A stretch of 64,000 nt of DNA. It comes from Pseudomonas sp. C1C7. GTDB taxonomy: Bacteria; Pseudomonadota; Gammaproteobacteria; Pseudomonadales; Pseudomonadaceae. The position numbers were made by a program, and so were the translations under genes. How positions within the stretch are numbered: the first letter of the stretch is position 1; every line of letters starts with the position of its first letter. The stretch lies in contig NZ_JABFMP010000002.1 in assembly GCF_013359595.1 (NCBI RefSeq), forward strand, positions 172,130 through 236,129. The letters run 5' to 3'. Positions 48,766 to 57,980 of this stretch are shown here, piece by piece. The notes beneath the pieces were generated by a model that saw only the letters and a program-made list of their open reading frames with translations, was not told where the DNA came from and searched no databases.

Positions 48766-50001
48766 TCACTCCTTGCTAGATGGACCGGATGTGCCGGAAA
48801 GGGGGGCAGGTACTTGGAAAACGTGTCGCAAATAGGCGACGAAATTCGGGTCTTTGCAGTGCGTCTTGCCGGGCTCGTCGGAGATCTTGGCCACGGGCGC
48901 ACCGTTGCAGGCGGTCATTTTAAGCACGATGCTCATCGGTTCGACACCCGGAATATCACACGTCAGGTTGGTGCCGATACCGAAGCTGACATTGATCCGG
49001 CCCCGTAGCGCACGGAATATATCCAGGGCCTTGGGCAGCGTCAGGCTGTCGGAGAAGGTCAGGGTCTTGCTCATCGGGTCGATGCCCAGCTTGTGATAGT
49101 GCGCGATGGCCTTTTCCGCCCACAGCACCGCATCGCCGGAGTCGTGGCGCAGACCGTCGAAGAGCTTGGCGAAAAACAGGTCGAAATCGCCCAGGAACGC
49201 ATCGCTGGTGATGCAATCGGTCAGGGCGATCCCCAGCAGGCCGCGGTACTCGCGAACCCAGCAATCGAGGGCGGCAATCTGGCTGTCGATCAGCCGTGGC
49301 CCCAGTTGCTGGTGGGCCATGATCCACTCGTGGGCCATGGTGCCCAGGGGTTTCATGTCCAGCTCCCGGGACAGGTGCACGTTGCTGGTGCCGACGAAGC
49401 GTCCGGGGAAATCGTGTTTGAGCACGTTCACCACTTCTTCCTGCACGCGGTAGGAGAATCGACGGCGGGTGCCGAAATCGGCGACCTGCAGTTCGGACAG
49501 CTCGTCGGCGCTGGCGTTGGCGCTCAGCCAGTCGAACTTGCGATACAGCTGTTCGCGGGCCTGCTCCAGGACGATTTCGCTGTGGCGATAGCGGTTACGC
49601 ACTTCGCTGACCATGGCCAGGATCGGCACTTCAAACAGGATCACATGCAGCCACGGGCCACGCAGGCGGATGAACAGCTCGCCGTTTTCGATGCCGGTGT
49701 GGATGTAGCGCAGGTTGAAGCGGAACAGGCCGAGAAAGCGCAGGAAGTCGGGCTTGAGAAAGGTAATGCGCTCCAGGAAGCTCAACTGATCGGCGCTCAG
49801 GCTCAACTCGGCCAGGCGCTCGATCTGCAGGCGGATTTCCTGAAGGTACGGACGCAAATCCTCGCTGTTACGGCAACGAAACTCCCATTCGACTTCCACG
49901 TTGGGGTAGTTGTGCAGCACCGCCTGCATCATCGTCAGCTTGTAAAAGTCGGTGTCGAGCAGGTTCTGCACGATGCGATCGGCAAACACACTCTCGCTCA
50001 T
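48766..50001 (-). CDS. pncB: Nicotinate phosphoribosyltransferase
   Basis: 411 residues from [20 protein letters not shown]. First step of NAD salvage from nicotinate. Typical blocks: [65 protein letters not shown]. An in-frame ATG 44 codons upstream falls inside the flanking spacer and is not used. Operon order pncB-nadE joins the first and last steps of salvage. Confidence 0.96.
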   Translation of the reverse strand: MSESVFADRIVQNLLDTDFYKLTMMQAVLHNYPNVEVEWEFRCRNSEDLRPYLQEIRLQIERLAELSLSADQLSFLERITFLKPDFLRFLGLFRFNLRYIHTGIENGELFIRLRGPWLHVILFEVPILAMVSEVRNRYRHSEIVLEQAREQLYRKFDWLSANASADELSELQVADFGTRRRFSYRVQEEVVNVLKHDFPGRFVGTSNVHLSRELDMKPLGTMAHEWIMAHQQLGPRLIDSQIAALDCWVREYRGLLGIALTDCITSDAFLGDFDLFFAKLFDGLRHDSGDAVLWAEKAIAHYHKLGIDPMSKTLTFSDSLTLPKALDIFRALRGRINVSFGIGTNLTCDIPGVEPMSIVLKMTACNGAPVAKISDEPGKTHCKDPNFVAYLRHVFQVPAPLSGTSGPSSKE

Positions 50002-50081
50002 AAAGGGGGTCTCCACATTGAATAGCGATAGTGGCGCATATCGGTGCCGGGAAATGCCAGCGTTTTTTGTACTGACGAAGC

Positions 50082-50175
50082 CCTGTAGGAGCTGTCGAGT
50101 GAAACGAGGCTGCGATCTTTTAATTCTGTTCAAAGAGCAAGATCAAAAGATCGCAGCCTTCGGCAGCTCCTACAC
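50082..50175. repeat. Family B doublet that supplies the LysR stop codon
   Basis: Same variant left arm as at 47831, then standard right arm ending GGCAGCTCCTACACGG. The complement of CTA at 50170-50172, within the terminal CTCCTACA, is the stop codon of the LysR gene. Confidence 0.88.
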
Positions 50176-51075
50176 GGTGGTAGGTGTATCGATCTGCTCC
50201 AACATCCACTTCACGAAATCCCGCACCTTCGGCACTTCCGCCGAATGCTCCGGGTAGGCCAGGTAATAGGCGTCGGTGCTCGGCATTGCATGCTTCCATG
50301 GAATGACCAGCTTGCCCTCGGCCAGTTCCTCTTCCACCAGGAACCGTGGCAGCAGCGCCACGCCGCAGCCGACCTGCGCGGCGCGGATACACATATAGAA
50401 GGTTTCGAAGCGTGGGCCGTGGTAGCTGTGCTCGGTGTGGTAGCCCTGATTGTCGAACCAGTCATGCCAGGCCTGGGGGCGGGAGGCGTTTTGCAAAAGG
50501 ACCAGGTCGGCCAGTTGCGTCGGGTCGGTGAAGGGCTCGGCGGGCAGGCTGGCGGGGGAGCAGACCGGCACCAGTTCCTCGCTGAACAGTTTCAGGCATT
50601 CGGTGCCCGGCCGTGAGCCCTGGCCGAAGTAGAACGCCAGGTCGCTGCGCCCTTGCAGCAGGTCGTCCGCTTCCTGCTCGCTGCACAGGTCCAGATGAAT
50701 CGAGGGGTGACGCAGGCGCCAGCCCTTGAGGCGTGGCACCAGCCAGCGGGCGCCGAAGGTCGGGGGCGTGGAAACCCGCAGGACTTCCGTCTCGCCGCCG
50801 TAGGAGCGCAGGTAATGGGTCGACATCTCGACCTGGGTGAGGATTTTTCGGACTTCCACCAGGTACAAATCCCCGGCCGGGGTCATTTGCAGGCGGCGGC
50901 GCACCCGGCGGAACAACAAGTGCTGCAACAACTCTTCCAATTGCGCCACCTGCTTGCTGACGGCGCTCTGGGTCAGATTCAGCTCTTCGGCGGCCCGGGT
51001 GAAGCTCAGATGCCGGGTCACGGCTTCGAAACACTGCAGCGCAGCGATCGAGGGCAGATAGCGTTTGTTCAGCAT
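50170..51075 (-). CDS. LysR family transcriptional regulator (GcvA-like), divergent from amaB
   Basis: 301 residues. N-terminal winged helix LPSIAALQCFEAVTRHLSFT followed by RAAEELNLTQSAVSKQV; the effector domain spans about 95-295. Its position opposite amaB, with a shared 175-base gap, matches the regulator of lysine/pipecolate degradation in Pseudomonas, so I infer control of amaBA. The stop codon lies inside a repeat, so the extreme C-terminus (DTPTTV) may be shaped by the repeat insertion. Confidence 0.85.
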   Translation of the reverse strand: MLNKRYLPSIAALQCFEAVTRHLSFTRAAEELNLTQSAVSKQVAQLEELLQHLLFRRVRRRLQMTPAGDLYLVEVRKILTQVEMSTHYLRSYGGETEVLRVSTPPTFGARWLVPRLKGWRLRHPSIHLDLCSEQEADDLLQGRSDLAFYFGQGSRPGTECLKLFSEELVPVCSPASLPAEPFTDPTQLADLVLLQNASRPQAWHDWFDNQGYHTEHSYHGPRFETFYMCIRAAQVGCGVALLPRFLVEEELAEGKLVIPWKHAMPSTDAYYLAYPEHSAEVPKVRDFVKWMLEQIDTPTTV

Positions 51076-51197
51076 GGGCGGTCCTTTGTTCTTGTCTCTT
51101 TATTGCCTGCAATGCACAGCATGAATAAACGGAATGATATCTCTCTTAATGGTCGTTTGTTGAGTAACCTCGGGAGCGCTAAAACTACAGGTCTGAT

Positions 51198-51217
51198 CAG
51201 TCGCGAATGCGCGACTG
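51198..51217. promoter_or_regulatory. Perfect inverted repeat upstream of amaB
   Basis: CAGTCGCG-AATG-CGCGACTG, 8-base arms, ending 33 bases before the amaB ATG. It could be the LysR-type operator or a hairpin in the amaB leader. Confidence 0.55.
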
Positions 51218-51250
51218 CACCCGTACCGTTTTCTGCTTGAGGAGTAACCC

Positions 51251-52741
51251 ATGGTTGCCGCATTGCTTGATCGTCTTGGTGTGAACCCGGCCCTGTACCA
51301 GAACGGCAAAGTGCCTGTGCATTCGCCCATCGACGGCAGCCGCATCGCCGCCGTGAACTGGGAAGGCGCCGCTGAAGTCGAGCAGCACATCAGTCGCGCG
51401 GATCATGCGTTCGAACAGTGGCGCAAGGTTCCGGCGCCGCGCCGTGGCGAACTGGTGCGTCAATTCGGTGAAGTCCTGCGCGAATACAAGGCCGATCTGG
51501 GCGAGCTGGTGTCTTGGGAAGCCGGCAAGATCACTCAGGAAGGCCTGGGTGAAGTTCAGGAAATGATCGACATCTGCGACTTCGCCGTCGGCCTGTCGCG
51601 CCAGCTGTACGGCCTGACCATCGCCTCCGAGCGTCCTGGTCACCACATGCGTGAAACCTGGCATCCGCTGGGCGTCGTCGGTGTCATCAGTGCCTTCAAC
51701 TTCCCGGTGGCGGTCTGGGCCTGGAACACCACGCTGGCGCTGGTCTGCGGCAACCCGGTGGTCTGGAAACCGTCGGAAAAGACCCCGCTGACCGCGCTGG
51801 CCTGCCAGGCGCTGTTCGAGCGTGTGCTGAAGAACTTCAGCGATGCCCCGCCGTACCTGAGCCAAGTGATCATTGGCGGTCGCGACGCCGGCGAAGCCCT
51901 GGTCGATGACCCGCGCGTCGCCCTTATCAGCGCCACCGGCAGCACCCGCATGGGCCGTGAAGTGGCGCCGAAAGTCGCTGCACGCTTCGCCCGCAGCATT
52001 CTGGAACTGGGCGGCAACAACGCGATGATCCTCGGCCCGAGCGCCGACCTGGACATGGCCGTTCGCGCGATCCTGTTCAGCGCCGTCGGCACCGCCGGCC
52101 AGCGTTGCACCACCCTGCGTCGTCTGATCGCCCACGAATCGGTGAAGGAAGAGATCGTCACCCGCCTCAAGGCCGCCTATTCCAAGGTGCGCATCGGCCA
52201 TCCGCTGGAAGGCAACCTGATCGGCCCGCTGATCGACAAGCAAAGCTTCGACAACATGCAGGACGCCCTGGAGCGTGCCCTGAGCGAAGGTGGCCGGGTG
52301 TTCGGCGGTCAGCGTCAGCTGGAAGACAAATTCCCGAACGCCTACTACGTCGCGCCAGCCATCGTCGAAATGCCGGAGCAGAGCGATGTGGTCTGCCACG
52401 AAACCTTCGCCCCGATCCTGTACGTGGTCGGCTACAGCGATTTCAAGGAAGCGCTGCGTCTGAACAACGCCGTGCCGCAAGGCCTGTCCTCGTGCATCTT
52501 CACCACCGACGTGCGTGAAGCCGAGCAGTTCATGTCGGCGGTGGGCAGCGACTGCGGCATCGCCAACGTCAACATCGGCCCGAGCGGCGCGGAAATCGGC
52601 GGTGCGTTCGGTGGCGAGAAAGAAACCGGCGGTGGCCGCGAATCCGGCTCCGACGCATGGCGCGCGTACATGCGCCGTCAGACCAACACCGTGAACTATT
52701 CGCTCGAGCTGCCATTGGCACAAGGCATTACGTTTGATTGA
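51251..52741 (+). CDS. amaB: L-piperidine-6-carboxylate (alpha-aminoadipic semialdehyde) dehydrogenase AmaB
   Basis: 496 residues, aldehyde dehydrogenase family 7. Converts 2-aminoadipate 6-semialdehyde to 2-aminoadipate. Catalytic Cys in GTAGQRCTTLRRL and Glu in ILELGGNNAMI; NAD-binding region SAFNFPVAVWAWNTTLALV. Family 7 features (KVPAPRRGELVRQFGEVLR, ALISATGSTRMG) favour AmaB over other dehydrogenases. The neighbour amaA supports the pathway. GAGGAG lies 6 bases upstream. Confidence 0.93.
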   Translation: MVAALLDRLGVNPALYQNGKVPVHSPIDGSRIAAVNWEGAAEVEQHISRADHAFEQWRKVPAPRRGELVRQFGEVLREYKADLGELVSWEAGKITQEGLGEVQEMIDICDFAVGLSRQLYGLTIASERPGHHMRETWHPLGVVGVISAFNFPVAVWAWNTTLALVCGNPVVWKPSEKTPLTALACQALFERVLKNFSDAPPYLSQVIIGGRDAGEALVDDPRVALISATGSTRMGREVAPKVAARFARSILELGGNNAMILGPSADLDMAVRAILFSAVGTAGQRCTTLRRLIAHESVKEEIVTRLKAAYSKVRIGHPLEGNLIGPLIDKQSFDNMQDALERALSEGGRVFGGQRQLEDKFPNAYYVAPAIVEMPEQSDVVCHETFAPILYVVGYSDFKEALRLNNAVPQGLSSCIFTTDVREAEQFMSAVGSDCGIANVNIGPSGAEIGGAFGGEKETGGGRESGSDAWRAYMRRQTNTVNYSLELPLAQGITFD

Positions 52742-52749
52742 GCAGCCGT

Positions 52750-52810
52750 AAGCTGCAAGCCACAAGCTTCAAGCAGTTGGCTTGCAGCTTGTAGCTTGCG
52801 GCTTGTAGCT
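52750..52810. repeat. Inverted repeat between amaB and amaA
   Basis: AGCTGCAAGCCACAAGCTTC pairs with GCTTGTAGCTTGCGGCTTGTAG-type sequence (arms of about 22 bases with few mismatches). A third family of Pseudomonas intergenic hairpin, inside the operon. Confidence 0.8.
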
Positions 52811-52827
52811 GCTCCCCAGGAGCTAAC

Positions 52828-54111
52828 ATGCCATTACGCGAAGAGTGTCTGTGGGAAAAACTGACGCCGCAAAGACCCGACAATGCGGCGCTCAAGGGTG
52901 AGCTGACGGTCGATGTCTGCGTCATCGGTGCCGGTTTTACCGGGCTGTCGGCGGCGGTGCATTTGCGGGAACAGGGCAAGACGGTCTGTGTGCTGGAAGC
53001 CCATCGCGCCGGCCATGGCGGTTCGGGGCGCAACGTCGGCCTGGTCAACGCCGGCATGTGGATCCCGCCGGACGAGATCGAAGCCGGGTTTGGCAAGGCG
53101 GTTGGCAGCCAGCTCAATAGCATGCTGGGTGCGGCGCCGGCGCTGGTGTTCAGCCTGGTCGACAAATACAACATCGATTGCCAGCTGCGCCGCGAAGGCA
53201 CGCTGCACATGGCGCACAACGCCCGTGGCGAAGCCGATCTGCGCAGTCGTGAAGAACAATGGAAGCGTCGCGGCGCGCCGGTGGAGCTGTTGACCGGCCA
53301 GGCCTGTGAACAAGCCACGGGCACCCAAAAAATTGCCGCCGCACTGCTCGATCGCCGGGCCGGCACCCTCAATCCGATGGGGTACGTCACCGGACTGGCC
53401 AAGGCCGCTGTAAGCCTGGGCGCTCAGGTGTTCGACCATTCCCCGGTGACCCGGCTCGAACGCCAGGGCCAGCGCTGGTCGGTGCAAACCGAGCAGGGTT
53501 CGGTGCTGGCCGAGCAGGTGGTAATCGCCTCCAACGCCTACACCGAAGGCGACTGGACCGAACTCAAGCGCAACTTCTTCCCCGGTTATTACTATCAAGT
53601 GGCCTCGGTGCCGCTGACCGAAGAAGCCGCGCAACAAATCCTGCCCGGCGGACAGGGTTCCTGGGACACCCGCCAGGTGCTCAGCAGCATTCGTCGCGAC
53701 AAGGATGGCCGTCTGTTGCTCGGCAGCCTGGGCAACGGCAATCAGAAACCGGCCTGGTTCCTCAAGGCCTGGGCCGACCGCGTCCAGCAGCATTACTTCC
53801 CGTATCTGAAACCGGTGGAGTGGGAATGCACCTGGACGGGGCGCATAGCATTCACCCCCGATCACCTGATGCGCCTGTTCGAACCGGCCCCGGGCATAGT
53901 GGCAGTTACCGGGTACAACGGTCGTGGCGTGACCACCGGGACAGTGGTCGGCAAGGCGTTCGCCGACTATTTGTGTAACAAAAATCCTCAAGCGCTACCG
54001 ATTCCCTTCGCACCGATGCAGCCCCTGACGGGAGCAGGGTTGCGCAGTTGTCTGTACGAGGCCGGTTTCTCGCTGTATCACGCGGGCCAGTGCTTGCGGA
54101 TCGTCATCTGA
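52828..54111 (+). CDS. amaA: FAD-dependent oxidoreductase, L-pipecolate oxidase AmaA
   Basis: 427 residues, DAO family. N-terminal FAD motif VCVIGAGFTGLSAAVHLRE; C-terminal GIVAVTGYNGRGVTTGTVVG. In P. putida the gene after amaB is L-pipecolate oxidase, which makes piperideine-6-carboxylate, the precursor of the AmaB substrate. Together they move lysine-derived pipecolate to 2-aminoadipate. The assignment rests on that neighbour relation; another D- or L-amino acid oxidase specificity cannot be excluded. Confidence 0.87.
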   Translation: MPLREECLWEKLTPQRPDNAALKGELTVDVCVIGAGFTGLSAAVHLREQGKTVCVLEAHRAGHGGSGRNVGLVNAGMWIPPDEIEAGFGKAVGSQLNSMLGAAPALVFSLVDKYNIDCQLRREGTLHMAHNARGEADLRSREEQWKRRGAPVELLTGQACEQATGTQKIAAALLDRRAGTLNPMGYVTGLAKAAVSLGAQVFDHSPVTRLERQGQRWSVQTEQGSVLAEQVVIASNAYTEGDWTELKRNFFPGYYYQVASVPLTEEAAQQILPGGQGSWDTRQVLSSIRRDKDGRLLLGSLGNGNQKPAWFLKAWADRVQQHYFPYLKPVEWECTWTGRIAFTPDHLMRLFEPAPGIVAVTGYNGRGVTTGTVVGKAFADYLCNKNPQALPIPFAPMQPLTGAGLRSCLYEAGFSLYHAGQCLRIVI

Positions 54112-54266
54112 CGATCGAAATTCGTTGTTGAAAGCGGCGCTTTTCGGCGCAGCGACTAGCCTGTAGTGGTGCGTGTTGTAGCAGTTGCGCACCGGTAGTG
54201 TGCAGTTCGGTGACGCGCGTTGTTACAGGCTGGTTGCACGTCGTTTAGTGCCGCGGTTGCAATGAT

Positions 54267-54285
54267 GGCGCACCAGGGTTGCGCC
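54267..54285. promoter_or_regulatory. Dyad, candidate activator site
   Basis: GGCGCA-N7-TGCGCC, about 120 bases upstream of the sigma-54 promoter, the right distance for an enhancer-binding activator. It only loosely resembles the NtrC consensus. Confidence 0.4.
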
Positions 54286-54402
54286 TCAAAAAATAAATGG
54301 TTTCACCTTCCGCGGTTTAGACGGTTGCACGCCCAATGAAAATGGGACCGAAACAGTCGAAAAAACAATAATGCAGCGACTTTTTGAAGAATAAAAAACC
54401 GA

Positions 54403-54418
54403 TGGCACGGCCCTTGCT
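54403..54418 (+). promoter_or_regulatory. Sigma-54 (RpoN) promoter of the LIV operon
   Basis: TGGCAC-GGCCC-TTGCT matches the -24/-12 consensus TGGCAC-N5-TTGCW in full. It faces the substrate-binding protein gene 56 bases downstream. Confidence 0.85.
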
Positions 54419-54474
54419 CTGAGCATTCAGTGAAGTCGCAGTGCCAATTAAAAAAAACCTTGGAGCACCACCTC

Positions 54475-55608
54475 ATGTCCCAGACGTTTTACAAAAAAGG
54501 CTTTTTGGCCCTCGCAGTGGCTACTGCGTTGGGTGTTTCTGCGTTTGCTCAGGCTGACATCAAGATCGGCGTAGCGGGTCCAATGACGGGCGCCAACGCG
54601 GCATTTGGCGAGCAGTACATGAAGGGTGCACAGGCGGCGGCCGATGCGGTCAACGCGGCAGGCGGCGTCAACGGGGAAAAAATCGTACTGGTCAAGGGCG
54701 ACGACGCCTGCGAACCTAAACAGGCTGTGACGGTCGCCAAAGACCTGACCAACCAGAAAGTCGCCGGCGTTGTCGGTCACTTCTGCTCTTCCAACACTAT
54801 TCCCGCATCGGAAATCTACGACGAAGCCGGAATCATCGCCATCACTCCAGGTTCCACCAACCCACAGGTGACCGAACGCGGCCTGAGCGCCATGTTCCGC
54901 ATGTGCGGACGTGACGACCAGCAAGGCATCGTGGCCGGCGACTACATCGTCGACGTGCTCAAGGGCAAGAAAGTCGTCGTGCTGCACGACAAGGACACCT
55001 ACGGCCAGGGCCTGGCTGACGCCACCAAGGCACAGCTGGAAAAACGCGGCGTCAAGCCCGTGCTGTACGAAGGCCTGACCCGCGGCGAGAAAGACTTCAG
55101 CGCCATCGTCACCAAGATCCGTGCCGCTGGCGCCGACGTGGTCTACTTCGGTGGCCTGCACCCGGAAGCCGGTCCACTGGTCAAACAACTGCGTACCGAA
55201 GGCTTGAAAGATGTGAAGTTCATGTCTGACGACGGCATCGTGACCGACGAGCTGGTGACCACCGCTGGCGGCCCGCAATACGTCGATGGCGTGCTGATGA
55301 CCTTCGGCGCCGACCCGCGTCTGCTGCCGGACAGCAAGGCCGTGGTGGACACGTTCCGCAAGACTGGTTACGAGCCTGAAGGCTACACCCTATACGCCTA
55401 CGCTTCTGTCCAGGCTCTCGCTGCCGCCTTCAATGGTGCCAAATCCAACAAGGGCGAAGACGCTGCCAAGTGGCTGAAAGCCAACCCGGTCAAAACCGTG
55501 ATGGGCGAGAAGACCTGGGACGCCAAAGGCGACCTGAAGGTCTCCGACTACGTGGTCTACCAATGGGACAAGGACGGTAAATACCACCAACTGGAAAAAC
55601 AGAAGTGA
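54475..55608 (+). CDS. Branched-chain amino acid ABC transporter substrate-binding protein
   Basis: 377 residues from MSQTFYKKGFLALAVATALG, with TGGAG upstream. Signal peptide to about Ala26 (FAQA), mature start DIKIGVAGPMTGANAAFGEQ. Type I periplasmic fold with LivJ/BraC pattern GGVNGEKIVLVKGDDACEP and HFCSSNTIPASEIYDEAG. Binds Leu, Ile, Val or related amino acids; exact ligand not readable from sequence. First gene of the transporter operon. Confidence 0.92.
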   Translation: MSQTFYKKGFLALAVATALGVSAFAQADIKIGVAGPMTGANAAFGEQYMKGAQAAADAVNAAGGVNGEKIVLVKGDDACEPKQAVTVAKDLTNQKVAGVVGHFCSSNTIPASEIYDEAGIIAITPGSTNPQVTERGLSAMFRMCGRDDQQGIVAGDYIVDVLKGKKVVVLHDKDTYGQGLADATKAQLEKRGVKPVLYEGLTRGEKDFSAIVTKIRAAGADVVYFGGLHPEAGPLVKQLRTEGLKDVKFMSDDGIVTDELVTTAGGPQYVDGVLMTFGADPRLLPDSKAVVDTFRKTGYEPEGYTLYAYASVQALAAAFNGAKSNKGEDAAKWLKANPVKTVMGEKTWDAKGDLKVSDYVVYQWDKDGKYHQLEKQK

Positions 55609-55619
55609 CATGACCTGCT

Positions 55620-55650
55620 GATTGCCCGGCGCCTTGCGCGCCGGGCAATC
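55620..55650 (+). other. GC-rich hairpin between binding protein and permease genes
   Basis: GATTGCCCGGCGC and GCGCCGGGCAATC form a perfect stem without a T run. It may stabilise the upstream mRNA or reduce read-through, so the binding protein is made in excess of the permease. Confidence 0.7.
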
Positions 55651-55778
55651 CTGAAACATGTCCGTGCAGTACCTGTCTTTTCTCGTAGAGCTGCACACTA
55701 CCGTCTTGCGTCGGCGGCTGAACCCCGGTCCGTCACAAGCGGCTTCTGTGCAGTCTCTCAAATGCGTGAGATTGCGTT

Positions 55779-56693
55779 ATGGATGGTATTTTCCTGCAGC
55801 AACTGGTCAACGGCCTGACCCTCGGGTCGGTCTATGGCCTGATCGCCATCGGCTACACAATGGTCTATGGCATCATTGGCATGATCAACTTCGCCCACGG
55901 CGAGGTTTACATGATTTCCGCTTACCTCGCGGCAATCAGTCTGGCACTGCTGGCTTACTTCGGTATTGAATCCTTCCCTCTTCTGATGCTCGGCACACTG
56001 GTGTTCACCATTGTCGTCACCGGGGTCTATGGCTGGGTCATCGAACGCATCGCCTACAAACCTCTGCGCAACTCCACCCGCCTGGCACCGCTGATCAGCG
56101 CCATCGGTATCTCGCTGATCCTGCAAAACTATGCACAGATCTCCCAGGGCGCTCGCCAGCAAGGTGTTCCGACACTGTTGACCGGCGCATGGCGCATCGA
56201 CGTAGGCACCGGCTTCGTCCAGTTGACCTACACCAAGATCTTCATTCTGGTCGCGGCATTTGCCGGCATGGCGGCGCTGACCTACATCATCAAGTACACC
56301 AAGCTCGGCCGCATGTGCCGCGCGACCCAGCAAGACCGCAAGATGGCCTCGATCCTGGGGATCAACACCGACCGGGTGATTTCCTACGTGTTCATCATCG
56401 GTGCAGCGATGGCGGCCCTGGCCGGCGTGCTGATCACCATGAACTACGGCACGTTCGACTTCTACGCGGGCTTCGTCATCGGCATCAAGGCCTTCACTGC
56501 CGCGGTACTCGGCGGGATCGGCTCGCTGCCTGGCGCCATGCTCGGCGGGATCATCCTGGGGATCTCCGAGTCGCTGTTCTCGGGTCTGGTCAACTCGGAC
56601 TACAAAGACGTCTTCAGCTTCTCGCTGCTGGTTCTCGTTCTGGTCTTTCGGCCTCAAGGCCTGCTCGGCCGTCCTCTCGTGTCGAAGGTGTAA
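55779..56693 (+). CDS. livH: Branched-chain amino acid ABC transporter permease LivH
   Basis: 304 residues, about eight membrane helices. N-terminal MDGIFLQQLVNGLTLGSVYG and IGMINFAHGEVYM are hallmarks of LivH/BraD. The ABC-contact loop is near TKLGRMCRATQQDRKMASI. Pairs with LivM. Confidence 0.95.
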   Translation: MDGIFLQQLVNGLTLGSVYGLIAIGYTMVYGIIGMINFAHGEVYMISAYLAAISLALLAYFGIESFPLLMLGTLVFTIVVTGVYGWVIERIAYKPLRNSTRLAPLISAIGISLILQNYAQISQGARQQGVPTLLTGAWRIDVGTGFVQLTYTKIFILVAAFAGMAALTYIIKYTKLGRMCRATQQDRKMASILGINTDRVISYVFIIGAAMAALAGVLITMNYGTFDFYAGFVIGIKAFTAAVLGGIGSLPGAMLGGIILGISESLFSGLVNSDYKDVFSFSLLVLVLVFRPQGLLGRPLVSKV

Positions 56694-56696
56694 GCG

Positions 56697-57980
56697 ATGT
56701 CTTCAACCACTAAAAAAACCATTGATCTCAAAAAAAGTCTGGTTGATGCGATTCTCTCCGGCCTCATCGCCCTGATCGTGTTCGGGCCAATCGTCGGCGT
56801 CGTGCTCGACGGCTACGGCTTCAACTTGGAAACCTCACGGGTGGCCTGGATCGTCGCCATCGTCATGGCCGGTCGTTTCGTCCTGAGCACGTTCCTGCAG
56901 ACCGCCAAGGGTGAAAAGATTCTCCAGAGTTTCGAAAGCCCGGGCTCGGGCGTGCACGTGCTGCCGCCGGATTACAAATCACGTCTGCGCTGGATCATCC
57001 CGCTGATGATCGTCGTGGCCATCGTGCTGCCGTTCTTCTCCAACTCCTACCTGTTGGGCGTGGTCATCCTCGGGTTGATCTACGTGCTGCTGGGCCTGGG
57101 GCTGAACATCGTGGTCGGCCTGGCCGGTCTGCTCGACCTGGGTTACGTGGCGTTCTACGCCATCGGTGCCTACGGCCTGGCGCTCGGTTATCAGTACCTG
57201 GGGCTGGGGTTCTGGACCGTGCTGCCACTGGCGGCGATCACCGCCGGCCTTGCCGGTTGCATCCTCGGTTTCCCGGTGCTGCGTCTGCACGGCGACTACC
57301 TGGCGATCGTGACCCTGGGCTTCGGTGAAATCATTCGTCTGGTGCTCAACAACTGGCTGTCGCTGACCGGCGGCCCGAACGGCATGCCGGCGCCACTGCC
57401 GACCTTCTTCGGCCTGGAGTTTGGCAAGCGCGCCAAGGACGGCGGGGTTCCGTTCCACGAGTTCTTCGGTATCGCCTACAACCCCGACGTGAAGTACTAC
57501 TTCATCTACGCGGTGTTGTTCCTGGTCGTGCTGGCCGTGCTGTACATCAAGCACCGTCTGGTCAAGATGCCGGTCGGTCGTGCCTGGGAAGCGCTGCGCG
57601 AAGATGAAATCGCCTGCCGCTCCATGGGCCTGAACCACGTGCTGGTCAAACTCTCGGCGTTCACCATCGGTGCATCGACCGCGGGCCTGGCCGGTGTGTT
57701 CTTCGCCACCTACCAGGGGTTCGTCAACCCAACCTCGTTCACCTTCTTCGAATCGGCACTGATCCTGGCCATCGTGGTACTGGGCGGCATGGGTTCGACC
57801 ATCGGCGTAGTGATCGCCGCATTCGTGCTGACCGTGGCTCCAGAGCTGCTGCGTGGCTTTGCCGAATACCGCGTCCTGCTGTTCGGGATGCTGATGGTGC
57901 TGATGATGATCTGGCGACCGCGCGGACTGATTCGGATCAGCCGCACCGGTGTGACGCCGCGAAAAGGAGTAGCGCCATGA
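56697..57980 (+). CDS. livM: Branched-chain amino acid ABC transporter permease LivM
   Basis: 427 residues, about ten to eleven membrane helices including an N-terminal pair absent from LivH. Blocks VGLAGLLDLGYVAFYAIGAY and VGRAWEALREDEIACRSMGL are typical. The C-terminus (MLMVLMMIWRPRGL) overlaps the livG start by four bases. Confidence 0.95.
   Translation: MSSTTKKTIDLKKSLVDAILSGLIALIVFGPIVGVVLDGYGFNLETSRVAWIVAIVMAGRFVLSTFLQTAKGEKILQSFESPGSGVHVLPPDYKSRLRWIIPLMIVVAIVLPFFSNSYLLGVVILGLIYVLLGLGLNIVVGLAGLLDLGYVAFYAIGAYGLALGYQYLGLGFWTVLPLAAITAGLAGCILGFPVLRLHGDYLAIVTLGFGEIIRLVLNNWLSLTGGPNGMPAPLPTFFGLEFGKRAKDGGVPFHEFFGIAYNPDVKYYFIYAVLFLVVLAVLYIKHRLVKMPVGRAWEALREDEIACRSMGLNHVLVKLSAFTIGASTAGLAGVFFATYQGFVNPTSFTFFESALILAIVVLGGMGSTIGVVIAAFVLTVAPELLRGFAEYRVLLFGMLMVLMMIWRPRGLIRISRTGVTPRKGVAP

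Larger units (their letters stand above)
54112..54474. other. 363-bp regulatory region upstream of the LIV operon
   Basis: Gene-free. Contains a sigma-54 promoter, an upstream dyad GGTGCG-N14-CGCACC (54168-54193), a second dyad GGCGCA-N7-TGCGCC (54267-54285) and an A-rich segment (54350-54400). Confidence 0.7.
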
